From Gilvimarinus algae (GTDB taxonomy: Bacteria; Pseudomonadota; Gammaproteobacteria; Pseudomonadales; Cellvibrionaceae): 64,000 bases of DNA. A program made the translations under genes and the position numbers. Of the stretch, positions 54,305 to 63,153 are shown piece by piece (the first letter of the stretch is position 1; each line of letters opens with the position of its first letter). The notes beneath the pieces were generated by a model. The model did not search any database, was not told the origin of the DNA, and saw only the letters and a list, made by a program, of their open reading frames with translations. The stretch is from positions 186,001 to 250,000 of the forward strand of contig NZ_JAULRT010000052.1 of NCBI RefSeq assembly GCF_030518215.1, written 5' to 3'.

Positions 54305-54325
54305 AAAAGCCCGCTTGCGCGGGCT
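54303..54325 (-). terminator. Terminator of rmf (between pyrD and rmf)
   Basis: Read on the minus strand, AGCCCGC-GCAA-GCGGGCT is followed by TTTTTTA. It overlaps the last bases of pyrD, and its stem may also slow transcription from the pyrD side. Confidence 0.82.
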
Positions 54326-54386
54326 GGATCTGCGAGTAGCAGATCGTGCGGTGGTAAATCCTAACGAATTGTCAAAGTCTGTTGTG

Positions 54387-54611
54387 CTATTGACGCATAC
54401 CTCCGTGAGCTAAATTGCTGAGCTTTTGCACCTGTGCCATCCGATTGAGACCGTCCCACTGATCGGTGCGCGCTTCGCGCCAGCCACTCATCCATTGCTG
54501 TCGGGCCTGGCCAGACTCATGGGGGCAGAGACTTCTGGATCGCCCGTCAATACCGGCCTGGTAGCCTTTACCGAATGCTCGTTCAATATGATCACGTTTT
54601 TGGCGTTTCAT
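54387..54611 (-). CDS. rmf: Ribosome modulation factor
   Basis: Binds 70S ribosomes in stationary phase and pairs them into inactive 100S dimers. The 74-aa protein starts MKRQKRDHIERAFGKGYQAGI, almost identical to E. coli Rmf (MKRQKRDRLERAHQRGYQAG), and continues GRSRSLCPHESGQARQQWMSGWREAR. It is about 20 residues longer than the E. coli protein; the extra C-terminal tail (WDGLNRMAQVQKLSNLAHGGMRQ) is unusual in length. The ATG is supported by homology rather than by spacing. It is transcribed away from rlmL. Confidence 0.95.
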   Translation of the reverse strand: MKRQKRDHIERAFGKGYQAGIDGRSRSLCPHESGQARQQWMSGWREARTDQWDGLNRMAQVQKLSNLAHGGMRQ

Positions 54612-55058
54612 GCTTAGCAATACCTCTGTTTGTCGTTAAGATGACAGCCGGGGTTTGCAAGACCAAACCTATGAGGGCCGTCGATGTCGTCGCTGAGATT
54701 GCGTAAAGCCAAATGCCTCCCTGTTGATGGGTTAGCGATTCAGAGTCTGGCCAATTTCGGACACAAGCGTACCGCGATGCCGAGTAGGTACGAAGGCATC
54801 TGGCGGCCTAAGGGCCGGACACTGTGATTGGATTACCCGCTGCGATGGCCGGACCTTGGCCGGCGCGCTGACTATTTTCAGCAGCGGGAGAGTCAGTACA
54901 CCAAAATGTAATGGCTGTGTGAACGAATTTATTCTTATAGGGAATTGGCCTGATAGATCACTAAGGACTTAAAAGTGAACGAAACGCGATCATCCGCTCG
55001 CAAACGCGCGCAGTGCCTGGGATCTGGGCCTTAGATAAAAAACCGAAGCAGAGAGACT
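54612..55058. other. Intergenic region between rmf and rlmL
   Basis: No gene I can support in this 447-base stretch, which carries the divergent control regions. A short possible leader peptide frame (GTG at 54975 to TAG at 55034, 19 codons, AAGGA upstream) lies just before rlmL, and a small inverted repeat GGTTTG/CAAACC is at 54652-54669. No convincing promoter boxes were found. Confidence 0.5.
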
Positions 55059-57299
55059 ATGTCAGAGACAACGTCAGAGACAACACAATTTTTTGCCACC
55101 TGCCCCAAGGGCCTCGAAGGCCTGCTTCTGAGTGAGCTTGAGGCTCTGGGAGGGCTTGGCTGCCGCGAAACCGTGGCAGGGGTCTATTTCAGCGGGGATT
55201 TGGCCATGGCCTACCGCGCCTGTCTCTGGTCGCGTCTTGCCAATAAAGTGCTGCTGCCTGTCGCCAGCGGCGCCGTGCGCGACGCTGACGAGCTTTATCA
55301 GCTGGTGAGAGGGGTCGATTGGTCTGGGCATCTGGCACCTGAGGGAACGCTCTTGGTGGATTTCAGTGGCCAGAGTCCCGGCATCCGCAATACGCAGTTT
55401 GGCGCCGTCAAGGTCAAGGACGCTATCGTGGATCATTTGCGCGAGCGGTTTGGCACGCGTCCGTCGGTGTCGAAAACATCGCCGGACTTGAGAGTAAACG
55501 CTCGTCTGAGCCGTGGTAAAGCGGTGATCAGTCTCGATTTGTGTGGTGAGAGCCTGCACAGACGTGGCTATCGTAAGCAGCAAGGGGAAGCGCCGCTCAA
55601 AGAGAATCTGGCGGCCGCGATTTTGCTGCGTGCGGGGTGGTGCAGTGGTGCTACAGAGACGGCCCTGATCGATCCGATGTGTGGCTCGGGTACCTTCTTG
55701 ATCGAGGCGGCCCTGATGGCGGCCGATATTGCGCCCGGTCTAATGCGCCCAACCTTTGCCTTTGAGAAATGGCTGGCCCATCGCAGCGATCTGTGGGAGG
55801 CACTCCAAAAAGAAGCTCGCGAGCGCAAGGCACGCGGTCTGGAGCAAGCGTCCCTGCCTGAGATTCGCGGCTATGATGCCAACCTCAAAGTCATCCGGGC
55901 GGCGGAAGAGAATATTGAGCGCGCGGGACTGGACGATTGGCTCAGGGTCAGTCGCAAAGAGCTGCGCGAGTTCAAGCGCCCGACCCATTCGAATCTGGAC
56001 ACTGGCCTGGTGGTCACTAACCCTCCCTATGGTGAGCGGCTGGGCGAGATCGAAGCGATGAAAATTCTTTACGCGCACCTCGGCGAACGGCTGCGGGAAG
56101 AGTTTAGCGGCTGGCGCGCGGCGGTGTTTACCGGCAACCCTGAGCTTGGCAAACAGATGGGACTGCGGGCCGGGAAAAAATACAAGTTGTTTAACGGCGC
56201 CATTGCCAGCGAGCTCTTGCTGTTCGAAGTGCAGCCGGAGAAGTTTGTTCAGGCTCGCCCGCAAAGCTCGAGCCCTGGGGATGAGCCCGCCGAGCGCCCG
56301 ACCAAAGTTCTGAGTGACGGGGCACAAATGCTGGTAAACCGTTTGCAGAAAAATGCCAAGAAGCTCAAGCCTTTTCTCAAACGCACCCATGCCAACTGCT
56401 ATCGGCTCTACGATGCGGACATGCCGGAGTACGCCTGTGCTGTGGACGTGTACCACGGTAAGCTGCCTGGCTCTGATCAGCGGCGCACAATGGTGCACGT
56501 GCAGGAATACCAACCGCCGCGTTCGGTGGATGAGAATAGGGCGGCTGAGCGCTTTGCCGAGATTGAAGCGGCTGTGCCGGTTGCATTGATGGTGGATGAG
56601 ACCGAGGTCAGTTACAAACAGCGCCGGCGCAATCGCGGCAGCAGTCAGTACGAAAAACTTGATGGCGCTCGCGATGAGATGCTCGAGGTGCACGAAGGCC
56701 AGGCGCGTTTGCTGGTGAATCTCTGGCAGTATCTGGATACCGGCTTGTTTCTCGATCACCGGCCACTGCGCTTGCAGATAGCTCAACTGGCCAAGGGCAA
56801 GCGTTTTCTAAACCTGTTTTGCTACACCGCCGCTGCCAGCGTGCAAGCGGCTGTGGGAGGCTCGAGGTTTACCTTGAGTGTGGATATGTCGCAGACCTAC
56901 CTCAATTGGGCAAGGCGCAATCTGGCGCTGAACGGTTTGTCTGAATCGCGCAATCGCCTTGAGCAGGCCGACTGCATGCAGTGGCTCGCCAAGGCGGATC
57001 AAAAGTTTGATTTGATTTTGCTCGACCCGCCGAGCTTTTCCAACTCCAAGCGGATGGACGATGTTCTGGATGTTCAGCGCGACCATGTGTTTTTAATCGA
57101 TAGCGCCATGCGCTTGCTCGAGAGCGAGGGCGTCCTGTTTTTCTCCAACAACCTGCGCAGTTTCAAACTCGATGAGCAGGCGCTGACCTCCTACGAGATC
57201 CGCAACATTACCCAGAGCACTATTGATGAGGATTTTTCCCGCAACGGCAAGATACATCACTGCTGGGAAATTCGTCACAGGGCTGGTAAGGGCGGATGA
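55059..57299 (+). CDS. rlmL: Bifunctional 23S rRNA methyltransferase RlmL/RlmK
   Basis: Makes m2G2445 (RlmL part) and m7G2069 (RlmK part) in 23S rRNA. The 746-aa fusion has an N-terminal ferredoxin-like/THUMP region (FATCPKGLEGLLLSELEAL), a first methyltransferase domain (DPMCGSGTFLIEAALMA, VVTNPPYGERLGEI), and a second domain (about residues 480-746) with KRFLNLFCYTAAASVQA and LILLDPPSFSNSKR. Length and order match the gammaproteobacterial enzyme. AGAGAGA precedes the ATG. Its stop overlaps the next gene by 4 bases. Confidence 0.96.
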   Translation: MSETTSETTQFFATCPKGLEGLLLSELEALGGLGCRETVAGVYFSGDLAMAYRACLWSRLANKVLLPVASGAVRDADELYQLVRGVDWSGHLAPEGTLLVDFSGQSPGIRNTQFGAVKVKDAIVDHLRERFGTRPSVSKTSPDLRVNARLSRGKAVISLDLCGESLHRRGYRKQQGEAPLKENLAAAILLRAGWCSGATETALIDPMCGSGTFLIEAALMAADIAPGLMRPTFAFEKWLAHRSDLWEALQKEARERKARGLEQASLPEIRGYDANLKVIRAAEENIERAGLDDWLRVSRKELREFKRPTHSNLDTGLVVTNPPYGERLGEIEAMKILYAHLGERLREEFSGWRAAVFTGNPELGKQMGLRAGKKYKLFNGAIASELLLFEVQPEKFVQARPQSSSPGDEPAERPTKVLSDGAQMLVNRLQKNAKKLKPFLKRTHANCYRLYDADMPEYACAVDVYHGKLPGSDQRRTMVHVQEYQPPRSVDENRAAERFAEIEAAVPVALMVDETEVSYKQRRRNRGSSQYEKLDGARDEMLEVHEGQARLLVNLWQYLDTGLFLDHRPLRLQIAQLAKGKRFLNLFCYTAAASVQAAVGGSRFTLSVDMSQTYLNWARRNLALNGLSESRNRLEQADCMQWLAKADQKFDLILLDPPSFSNSKRMDDVLDVQRDHVFLIDSAMRLLESEGVLFFSNNLRSFKLDEQALTSYEIRNITQSTIDEDFSRNGKIHHCWEIRHRAGKGG

Positions 57300-57565
57300 T
57301 CAAGCGGCTGCTTAACGTTCTTTGGAAACGCAACCCGGTAACCCGGGTGGTTTACGCACGGGCCGAAAAAGAATTAAAACTGATTGCACTGAGTTTGATA
57401 CTGGTATTGCTGTGCGCTTTGCCCTTGATGATCAATATGACCTTTTCGCTGATTGAGCCAACACCGCCGGCTCTGGTGTATTTGTTTGCCGGCGGGGCCG
57501 TGTTGGCGCATCTGGGTTTTTTGGTGGGTTTGAGCCTGCTGATCTACAAGAACTTGTTTCGCTGA
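57296..57565 (+). CDS. Small membrane protein of unknown function
   Basis: An 89-aa protein with a basic N-terminus (MIKRLLNVLWKRNPVTR) and two transmembrane helices (IALSLILVLLCALPLMINM; VYLFAGGAVLAHLGFLVGLSLLIY). It overlaps rlmL by 4 bases (ATGA), so it is translationally coupled. I do not recognise a family. It converges on the ABC transporter gene. Confidence 0.75.
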   Translation: MIKRLLNVLWKRNPVTRVVYARAEKELKLIALSLILVLLCALPLMINMTFSLIEPTPPALVYLFAGGAVLAHLGFLVGLSLLIYKNLFR

Positions 57566-57584
57566 ATGGCCGCTTCAAGGTTAG

Positions 57585-59414
57585 TTACTCCTCGCCCAAA
57601 AAACCACCCGATTGATGCGCCCAGAGTTGGGCGTAGAGTCCGCCGCTGGCTATGAGCTCACTGTGACTGCCTTGCTCGACGATGCGACCGGCGTCCATGA
57701 CCACCAACCGGTCCAGCGCGGCGATGGTGGACAGGCGGTGTGCAATCGCAATCACGGTTTTGTTGGTCATGAGTGCGGAGAGATTGTGTTGAATCACTGC
57801 TTCGACTTCCGAGTCCAGCGCCGAGGTGGCTTCATCCATAATCAGAATGGGTGCGTCTTTGAGCAGCACCCGGGCGATGGCAATGCGCTGGCGCTGGCCA
57901 CCTGAGAGCTTAACGCCGCGCTCGCCCACGTGCGCGTCGTAACCGGTGCGCCCCTTACTGTCTTGCAGCGTCAGAATAAAGTCGTGCGCTTGTGCCTGCT
58001 TGGCTGCCGCCACCATTTGCGCCTCGGTGGCATTTGGCCGACCGTAGAGTAAGTTATCGCGTATGGAGCGATGCAGCAACGAGGTGTCCTGGGTGATCAT
58101 GCCGATGTTCTGGCGCAGGCTTTGTTGCGTTACCGAATTGACCGCTTGCCCGTCGATGTTCAGAGAGCCCTGCTGTATATCGTAAAATCGCAGCAACAGA
58201 TTTACCAGAGTTGACTTGCCGGCGCCTGAGCGTCCCACAACGCCAATTTTTTCGCCGGGCTTGACGTTCAGGGTGAAGTCTCTGATGACGTCTTCGTTAT
58301 TGCCGTAGTGAAAACTCACGTGTTCAAAATCAATGCGGCCCTGGCTGACTTGCAGGGCGGCGGCCCCCTCGGCGTCGGTTACCGTCAGCGGCTTGGACAG
58401 GGTGCGTGCGCCGTCGTGCGCGGTGCCGATATTTTCAAAAAGCGCCGAGATTTCCCACATGATCCATTGGGACATGCCGTTGATCCGCAGCACCATGGCC
58501 AGGGCGGCGGCTATGGCGCCGGTGCTGATGGCGGCCTGTGACCATAGCACGATGCCGAGCACGCCCAGAGAAAAGATCAGCACTGAATTCAGCGTCCAGA
58601 CGCAGGTGCTGAGCACGGTTACCAAACGCATTTGCGGGTGCACGGTTTGCAAAAAATCATCCATAGCCTCGCGGGCATAGGCGGATTCGCGTCCGGCGTG
58701 CGAGAACAACTTGACTGTGTGAATGTTGGTATAGGTATCGACAATCCGGCCGGTCATCTCCGCTCGGGCGTCGGCCTGGCGAGTGGATATTTGCCGCAAC
58801 CTCGGCAAAAAATAACTCAGCAGCGCCACATAACCGGCCAACCATAACACCATGGGAATGGCAAGGCGCCAGTCCAGCGCCGCCATAAGCAACACCATAC
58901 TGCCAAAATACACACAGATGTATACGGCAACGTCCAACAGTTTCATGACGGTCTCGCGCACGGCGAGAGAGGTTTGCATCAGCCTTGTGGCCAAACGGCC
59001 GGAAAATTCATCCTGAAAAAAATTCACACTCTGTTGCAACAAATAGCGATGGGCCTTCCAGCGAATGGCCATGGGGAAGTTGCCGAGCATGGTTTGATGG
59101 ATAAGCAAGGCGTGCACAAGAATGATCAGCGGTAAACCAATCAGTAGCGTTACCCCGATGATCGCTAGTGGGGTGCCGTAATCCTGCCAGAGCGTTTCCG
59201 GGGTGGTGCTGTTGAGCCAATCCACAAGACTGCCGAGCGCGCCAAACAGCGACACCTCAATCAATGCAATCGTCGCCGAAATGGCGGCCATAGCCAGCAG
59301 GTAGCGCTTGGCACCGCGGGTATAGTGCCAACAAAAGGCAAAGAGCGTCGCCGGCGGCGGACCGACGGGGGCCTCGGGAAAGGGTTTGAGGAGCCGTTCG
59401 AAAAATGAAAACAT
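57585..59414 (-). CDS. ABC exporter, fused permease and ATPase
   Basis: A 609-aa half-transporter. The N-terminal membrane domain (about residues 30-330) has six helices. The ATPase domain carries Walker A GRSGAGKST, Q-loop QNIGMITQDTSL, signature LSGGQRQRIAIARVLL, Walker B PILIMDEATSALD and the H-loop His in IAIAHRLST. This is the MsbA/multidrug-exporter arrangement and should work as a homodimer. The substrate is unknown. It is a single gene with no accessory membrane-fusion gene nearby. Confidence 0.93.
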   Translation of the reverse strand: MFSFFERLLKPFPEAPVGPPPATLFAFCWHYTRGAKRYLLAMAAISATIALIEVSLFGALGSLVDWLNSTTPETLWQDYGTPLAIIGVTLLIGLPLIILVHALLIHQTMLGNFPMAIRWKAHRYLLQQSVNFFQDEFSGRLATRLMQTSLAVRETVMKLLDVAVYICVYFGSMVLLMAALDWRLAIPMVLWLAGYVALLSYFLPRLRQISTRQADARAEMTGRIVDTYTNIHTVKLFSHAGRESAYAREAMDDFLQTVHPQMRLVTVLSTCVWTLNSVLIFSLGVLGIVLWSQAAISTGAIAAALAMVLRINGMSQWIMWEISALFENIGTAHDGARTLSKPLTVTDAEGAAALQVSQGRIDFEHVSFHYGNNEDVIRDFTLNVKPGEKIGVVGRSGAGKSTLVNLLLRFYDIQQGSLNIDGQAVNSVTQQSLRQNIGMITQDTSLLHRSIRDNLLYGRPNATEAQMVAAAKQAQAHDFILTLQDSKGRTGYDAHVGERGVKLSGGQRQRIAIARVLLKDAPILIMDEATSALDSEVEAVIQHNLSALMTNKTVIAIAHRLSTIAALDRLVVMDAGRIVEQGSHSELIASGGLYAQLWAHQSGGFLGEE

Positions 59415-59493
59415 AGGGCTTTAACTTCCTGGCGGGGCCGGATATGCTGGCGGGCGATTGTAACAAATGCACATGTGAAGTTGTGTTATACCC

Positions 59494-59883
59494 ATGAGAA
59501 AAGGTTTACTGGTTTACGCGGCAGGCAGTTTAGGGGCTTTGGTCAGCTCATTGGCGCTGTGGCTTGCCGGGCGTTATGGCTTGGTTCAGGTGCTCGATGT
59601 CAGCCTTGCGCCCGGCTTGTCGGCTGCCTGGCTCTATCCGCGGCTGGTGTGGGGCGGTCTCTGGGGCTTTTTGTTTTTGCTCCCCGTGTTTGGTAGCCGC
59701 TGGGTCTGGAAAGCCCTGGTGCTGGCATGGGTTCCAACCCTGGTACAGTTGTTTGTCATTTACCCCTATACCACCGGCTACGGGGTGGCCGGTCTGGAAT
59801 TGGGAATGCTCACCCCTGTGGTTGTCTACGGCATCTATGTTATATGGGCGCAGGTGACGGCGTTAACGTTGCGGCTTGCGTAA
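59494..59883 (+). CDS. Small polytopic membrane protein of unknown function
   Basis: A 129-aa protein with about four transmembrane helices (VYAAGSLGALVSSLALWLAG; LVWGGLWGFLFLLPVF; ALVLAWVPTLVQLFVIY; GMLTPVVVYGIYVIWAQVTAL). I do not recognise the family. No strong ribosome-binding site is seen before the ATG, though the frame and hydrophobic pattern look real. A hairpin separates it from the next gene. Confidence 0.7.
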   Translation: MRKGLLVYAAGSLGALVSSLALWLAGRYGLVQVLDVSLAPGLSAAWLYPRLVWGGLWGFLFLLPVFGSRWVWKALVLAWVPTLVQLFVIYPYTTGYGVAGLELGMLTPVVVYGIYVIWAQVTALTLRLA

Positions 59884-59888
59884 ATTCA

Positions 59889-59910
59889 AGCAGCCTGGGG
59901 CTGCTCTTTT
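59889..59910 (+). terminator. Weak hairpin terminator
   Basis: AGCAGCC / GGCTGCT stem with TGG loop, followed by CTTTT, 6 bases after the upstream stop. The U-tract is short, so partial read-through into the next gene is likely. Confidence 0.55.
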
Positions 59911-59921
59911 GGGAGAATAGA

Positions 59922-60467
59922 ATGAAAGGTGTAACTCGAATTCTGTGTCGGTCTCTGGCCACCTTAGTTATGTTGGTGCTGACCTCAGCGGCGCTCGCCG
60001 ATGTGACGCTGAATGAAAAAGCGCTGGATAACTGGCTGGCCACTACCAAGGATTTTATGCCGATGCAGGAAGTGTTTGAATCCATCAGTAAGGATTCGGC
60101 CATTGCCAGCCAGTACACCGAAGAGGAGTTCAAGGCCCTGAGCTTGGAGAAGCAGGACGAGTTGCTTGATGACATGCTCAAAGAACAAAACGCCTACGAC
60201 AAAGTTTACAAGGTTCTCAACCAGCACGACTGGGGCAGCGCCGGCGATTACATGCGGGTAAGTTCACGCCTGGGTATGGCCATAGGGGCCCATATGCGCG
60301 ATTTGATGATGCAGAGCTTGCCTCCCGAGCAACAACAGATGATGCGGGAAATGGCCGGTGAAGTGGACGCTGAACCGGAAGATGTGGCACTGGTTTCCCA
60401 GCATTGGGAGAAAATCTCGTCGTTTATGGCCGAGAATATGGACACCAGCGATATGCCCATGCCCTGA
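59922..60467 (+). CDS. Secreted protein of unknown function
   Basis: A 181-aa protein with a signal peptide (KGVTRILCRSLATLVMLVLTSAALA). The mature part is mostly helical and acidic (LNEKALDNWLATTKDFMPMQEVFES; EEEFKALSLEKQDELLDDMLKEQNAYDKVY) and ends in a Met-rich stretch (QQQMMREMAGE, DTSDMPMP). I do not recognise a family. GGGAG 6 bases before the ATG decides the start. A strong terminator follows. Confidence 0.75.
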   Translation: MKGVTRILCRSLATLVMLVLTSAALADVTLNEKALDNWLATTKDFMPMQEVFESISKDSAIASQYTEEEFKALSLEKQDELLDDMLKEQNAYDKVYKVLNQHDWGSAGDYMRVSSRLGMAIGAHMRDLMMQSLPPEQQQMMREMAGEVDAEPEDVALVSQHWEKISSFMAENMDTSDMPMP

Positions 60468-60500
60468 GAAACTTAGCGATTTGCAAAATTAAAAACTACT

Positions 60501-60528
60501 AAAAAAGGCGCTCGATGAGCGCCTTTTT
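60501..60528. terminator. Bidirectional terminator between the secreted-protein gene and the pirin gene
   Basis: GGCGCTC / GAGCGCC stem with GAT loop, flanked by A6 on the left and T5 on the right, between convergent genes. Confidence 0.88.
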
Positions 60529-60535
60529 CGTGGGG

Positions 60536-61390
60536 CTAACCTGCCAGCTGGCCGGCACGGTAGTCGTTAATGGCCTGCTCGATCTCCTCGGCGGTGTTCA
60601 TGACAAAGGGGCCGTATTGGGCAATGGGCTCGCCAATAGGTTTGCCGCCAATAACGAGTAAACGCACTGCTTCGTCTCCAGCAGAGAGTGTCAGCTGGTC
60701 GCCACTGCTTAGGAGCCCGGCCTGACTGACTTGCAACTGGCGCAGATCCTCGCCCACCAGCAGGTTGTCGCCCTCGTAGAGGTACACGAACACCTGGTGC
60801 TGCTCGGGTAGGCTCAATTCAACTCGCCTTTTCGCGGGCAGCTCGATATCCCAGTACAGTGGCTCTGTACTCAGGCCGGCGATCGCGCCGCGGGTTGTTG
60901 TCTGCGCGTGCGCCAGCTCCCCGGCAATCACCTTGACGCTGCCGCCATCGGCCAGAGACACCACGGGAATCTCCGCCGCGGCTATGTCCCGATAGGCCGC
61001 AGGCTTCATCTTTTCGGCCGCCGGTAAGTTGATCCACAGCTGAAAGCCGCGCATTCTGCCTTCAATTTGCTGCGGCATTTCCGAGTGAATAATGCCTCTT
61101 CCAGCCGTCATCCACTGCACGTCTCCTGCGCGCAGATCGCCTCTGTTGCCCATATGATCTTCGTGCAACATGTGGCCGTCGAGCATATAAGTGACTGTCT
61201 CAAATCCCCTGTGCGGATGCGAGGGGAAACCCGCCAGATAGTCAGAGGCGTTATCAGAGTTAAACTCGTCCAGCATCAGTACCGGATCAAAGCGCGCCGA
61301 CTGTGACTGGCCCAGGCTGCGCTTGATTTTGACGCCGGCGCCATCGCTGGTGGAGACGGCCGGAATAATGTGTCGTAATTGTCGGGACAT
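60536..61390 (-). CDS. Pirin family protein
   Basis: A 284-aa bicupin. The N-terminal cupin carries the metal-binding pattern FPSHPHRGFETVTYML followed by GDVQWMTAGRGIIHSE; the C-terminal cupin is more diverged. Bacterial pirins include quercetin dioxygenases and regulators of metabolism. It is the second gene of an operon with an azoreductase (51 bases apart), both on the minus strand and divergent from a LysR regulator, suggesting a response to quinones or phenolic compounds. That role is inferred. Confidence 0.9.
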   Translation of the reverse strand: MSRQLRHIIPAVSTSDGAGVKIKRSLGQSQSARFDPVLMLDEFNSDNASDYLAGFPSHPHRGFETVTYMLDGHMLHEDHMGNRGDLRAGDVQWMTAGRGIIHSEMPQQIEGRMRGFQLWINLPAAEKMKPAAYRDIAAAEIPVVSLADGGSVKVIAGELAHAQTTTRGAIAGLSTEPLYWDIELPAKRRVELSLPEQHQVFVYLYEGDNLLVGEDLRQLQVSQAGLLSSGDQLTLSAGDEAVRLLVIGGKPIGEPIAQYGPFVMNTAEEIEQAINDYRAGQLAG

Positions 61391-61441
61391 AATGTGCCTC
61401 CTGTAAAAGTAAGGGCGTAGGCCTGCGCTCGCCTTGCGTGC

Positions 61442-62047
61442 CTAGGCCGCAACCGCTTCGTCGATAGACTGCCGGGCCTGCTCCAGCGCTTTGGCTTTGC
61501 CGTCATCACCCATTGCCAGCCCTTCGGCGTAGATAAATCGGGTATCGCTCAAGCCAATAAAGCTCAAGAACGTTTGCATATAGCCGGTCTGTGAGTCCGC
61601 CTGAGTGCCGGCGTAGAGGCCGCCGCGCGCCGCGATGATGTACACCGGGATGTTCGGCAGAAGCCCCTGAGGACCCTCGGCAGTGTAGCGAAAGGTCACG
61701 CCCGAGCGTGCAATGTGGTCGAAATAGGCCTTCAGTGTCGAAGGTATACCAAAGTTGTACATAGGCAGACCAATGGTTACCAGGTCCGCCGCCTTGATCT
61801 CACGAATCAGCTCGTCTGAGTAATCGACGATTTTCTGCTCGGCACTGCTGCGTTTTTCCGCCGGCGTCAAAAAGGCGTTAAAGCGCTCGCCGTCCAGGTG
61901 GGGCACCGGGTTGGCGGCCAGATCCCGGACAATCACTTCGCCATCGGGATTTTCCGCCTTCCAGCGTTCTACGAACTGATTACTCAAAACGGTGGACTGA
62001 CCATTCTCGCCATTGAGGCTGCTCTTGATTTGCAACAGGGTTGTCAT
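61442..62047 (-). CDS. azoR: FMN-dependent NADH-azoreductase
   Basis: A 201-aa flavodoxin-fold enzyme that reduces quinones and azo compounds with NADH. Visible are LLQIKSSLNGENGQSTVL (FMN-phosphate loop region), GLPMYNFGIPSTLKAYFDHI, a typical AzoR motif, and a third flavin-contacting segment near AARGG. The ATG at 62047 (MTTLLQIKSS) matches the family start and has GGAG about 10 bases upstream; an ATG five codons earlier overlaps that site. It diverges from the LysR gene, whose operator lies between them, and forms an operon with the pirin gene. Confidence 0.9.
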   Translation of the reverse strand: MTTLLQIKSSLNGENGQSTVLSNQFVERWKAENPDGEVIVRDLAANPVPHLDGERFNAFLTPAEKRSSAEQKIVDYSDELIREIKAADLVTIGLPMYNFGIPSTLKAYFDHIARSGVTFRYTAEGPQGLLPNIPVYIIAARGGLYAGTQADSQTGYMQTFLSFIGLSDTRFIYAEGLAMGDDGKAKALEQARQSIDEAVAA

Positions 62048-62133
62048 TGTGGGTTTCTCCATCAGTGAATGTCGATGGGTCTATTTAAATATTTGCTGAG
62101 TAGATGATAAATGGGGTAATTTACGGCCAAATC

Positions 62134-62148
62134 ATCGAAATATTCGAT
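62134..62148 (+). promoter_or_regulatory. LysR-type operator (T-N11-A palindrome)
   Basis: ATCGAA-ATA-TTCGAT is a perfect 6-bp inverted repeat with a 3-base centre. It contains T (62135), 11 bases, then A (62147), the LysR consensus. It lies 20 bases before the LysR ATG and about 90 bases upstream of the azoR start. Confidence 0.7.
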
Positions 62149-62167
62149 TTGAAGGGGAGGGCACCGA

Positions 62168-63061
62168 ATGTCCAGGGAAATGAAGGTGACGCTCGAGCAG
62201 TGGCGCGCTCTGGTGGCCGTGATTGAGCATGGCGGTTACGCCCGGGCCGCCGAGCATCTGGGAAAGAGTCAGTCGACGGTGTCCTATGCCATCAGCCAGC
62301 TGGAGCAGGCGCTCAATGTGGCGGTGTTCAAGATTGAAGGCCGCCGAGCCCTGGCCACCCCAACCGGCGAAAGCCTGTACCGGCGCGCTAAGCACCTCTT
62401 GGCGGAGGCGGAGTCGCTTGAGGGCTGTGCCGAGCGAATGGGGCAGAAAATTGAGCCGGTGGTGCGACTGGCCGCAGATCTATTGGTACCCGGTGGGGTT
62501 GTGCTGGATTGCCTGGAGCGCTTTGCCGAGCACTTTCCGGCCACCCGGGTGGATGTGCTCGAGTCGGTGTTGAGCGGGACTGAGGACGCACTGGTACAAA
62601 AGCAGGTGGACCTGGCCATAACGGCCCGTATGCCTCCGGGGTTTATGGGTGATTACCTGGGGGATGTGTCGCTGATTGGGGTCGCCGCACCCGGGCATCC
62701 GCTGCATCAAATGGGGCGCAGTATCTCCCAGGAGGATCTGCGCCATCACCGCCAACTGATTGTGCGCGACTCGGGTATCCACCGGCGCTACAGTGCCGGT
62801 TGGCAAGAGGCCGAACAGCGCTGGACACTGGCCCATATCACCACTTCACTGGCCGCCGTGCGTCGCGGTCTCGGTTACGCCTGGTTGCCCGGCGGCTATC
62901 TGCAAGACGACTTGCAAAACGGCACCTTAAAACGGCTACCCGTGGTTCAGGGTGGCGAGCGCAAGGTGGCGCTCTACCTGGTGTTTTCCGAGCCGGACAT
63001 CGCGGGTCCGGCGACCAAAACTCTGGCGGGCATTGTGAAAACTCGCCTGGAGTCACTCTGA
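62168..63061 (+). CDS. LysR family transcriptional regulator
   Basis: A 297-aa protein. The N-terminal winged helix-turn-helix (ALVAVIEHGGYARAAEHLGKSQSTVSYAISQLE) is followed by a linker helix and a periplasmic-binding-protein-like effector domain (about residues 95-295). GGGGAGG lies 7 bases before the ATG. It is divergent from azoR-pirin and has a T-N11-A operator directly upstream, so it probably controls that operon and its own expression. The inducer is unknown; quinones or electrophiles are plausible from the target genes. Confidence 0.92.
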   Translation: MSREMKVTLEQWRALVAVIEHGGYARAAEHLGKSQSTVSYAISQLEQALNVAVFKIEGRRALATPTGESLYRRAKHLLAEAESLEGCAERMGQKIEPVVRLAADLLVPGGVVLDCLERFAEHFPATRVDVLESVLSGTEDALVQKQVDLAITARMPPGFMGDYLGDVSLIGVAAPGHPLHQMGRSISQEDLRHHRQLIVRDSGIHRRYSAGWQEAEQRWTLAHITTSLAAVRRGLGYAWLPGGYLQDDLQNGTLKRLPVVQGGERKVALYLVFSEPDIAGPATKTLAGIVKTRLESL

Positions 63062-63153
63062 CGGCTCTCTCCGGCTACGCGTCTTTTTAATCTTGAGCTT
63101 TTGCGGTGTTGTTTCTGTGGTGCTTTTCGCGCCACTTCTGGTGTGGTGTAAGG

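Noticed and set aside
55740-56786. A 348-codon open frame antisense to rlmL
   Set aside because: Fully contained in a conserved gene, no recognisable protein motif.
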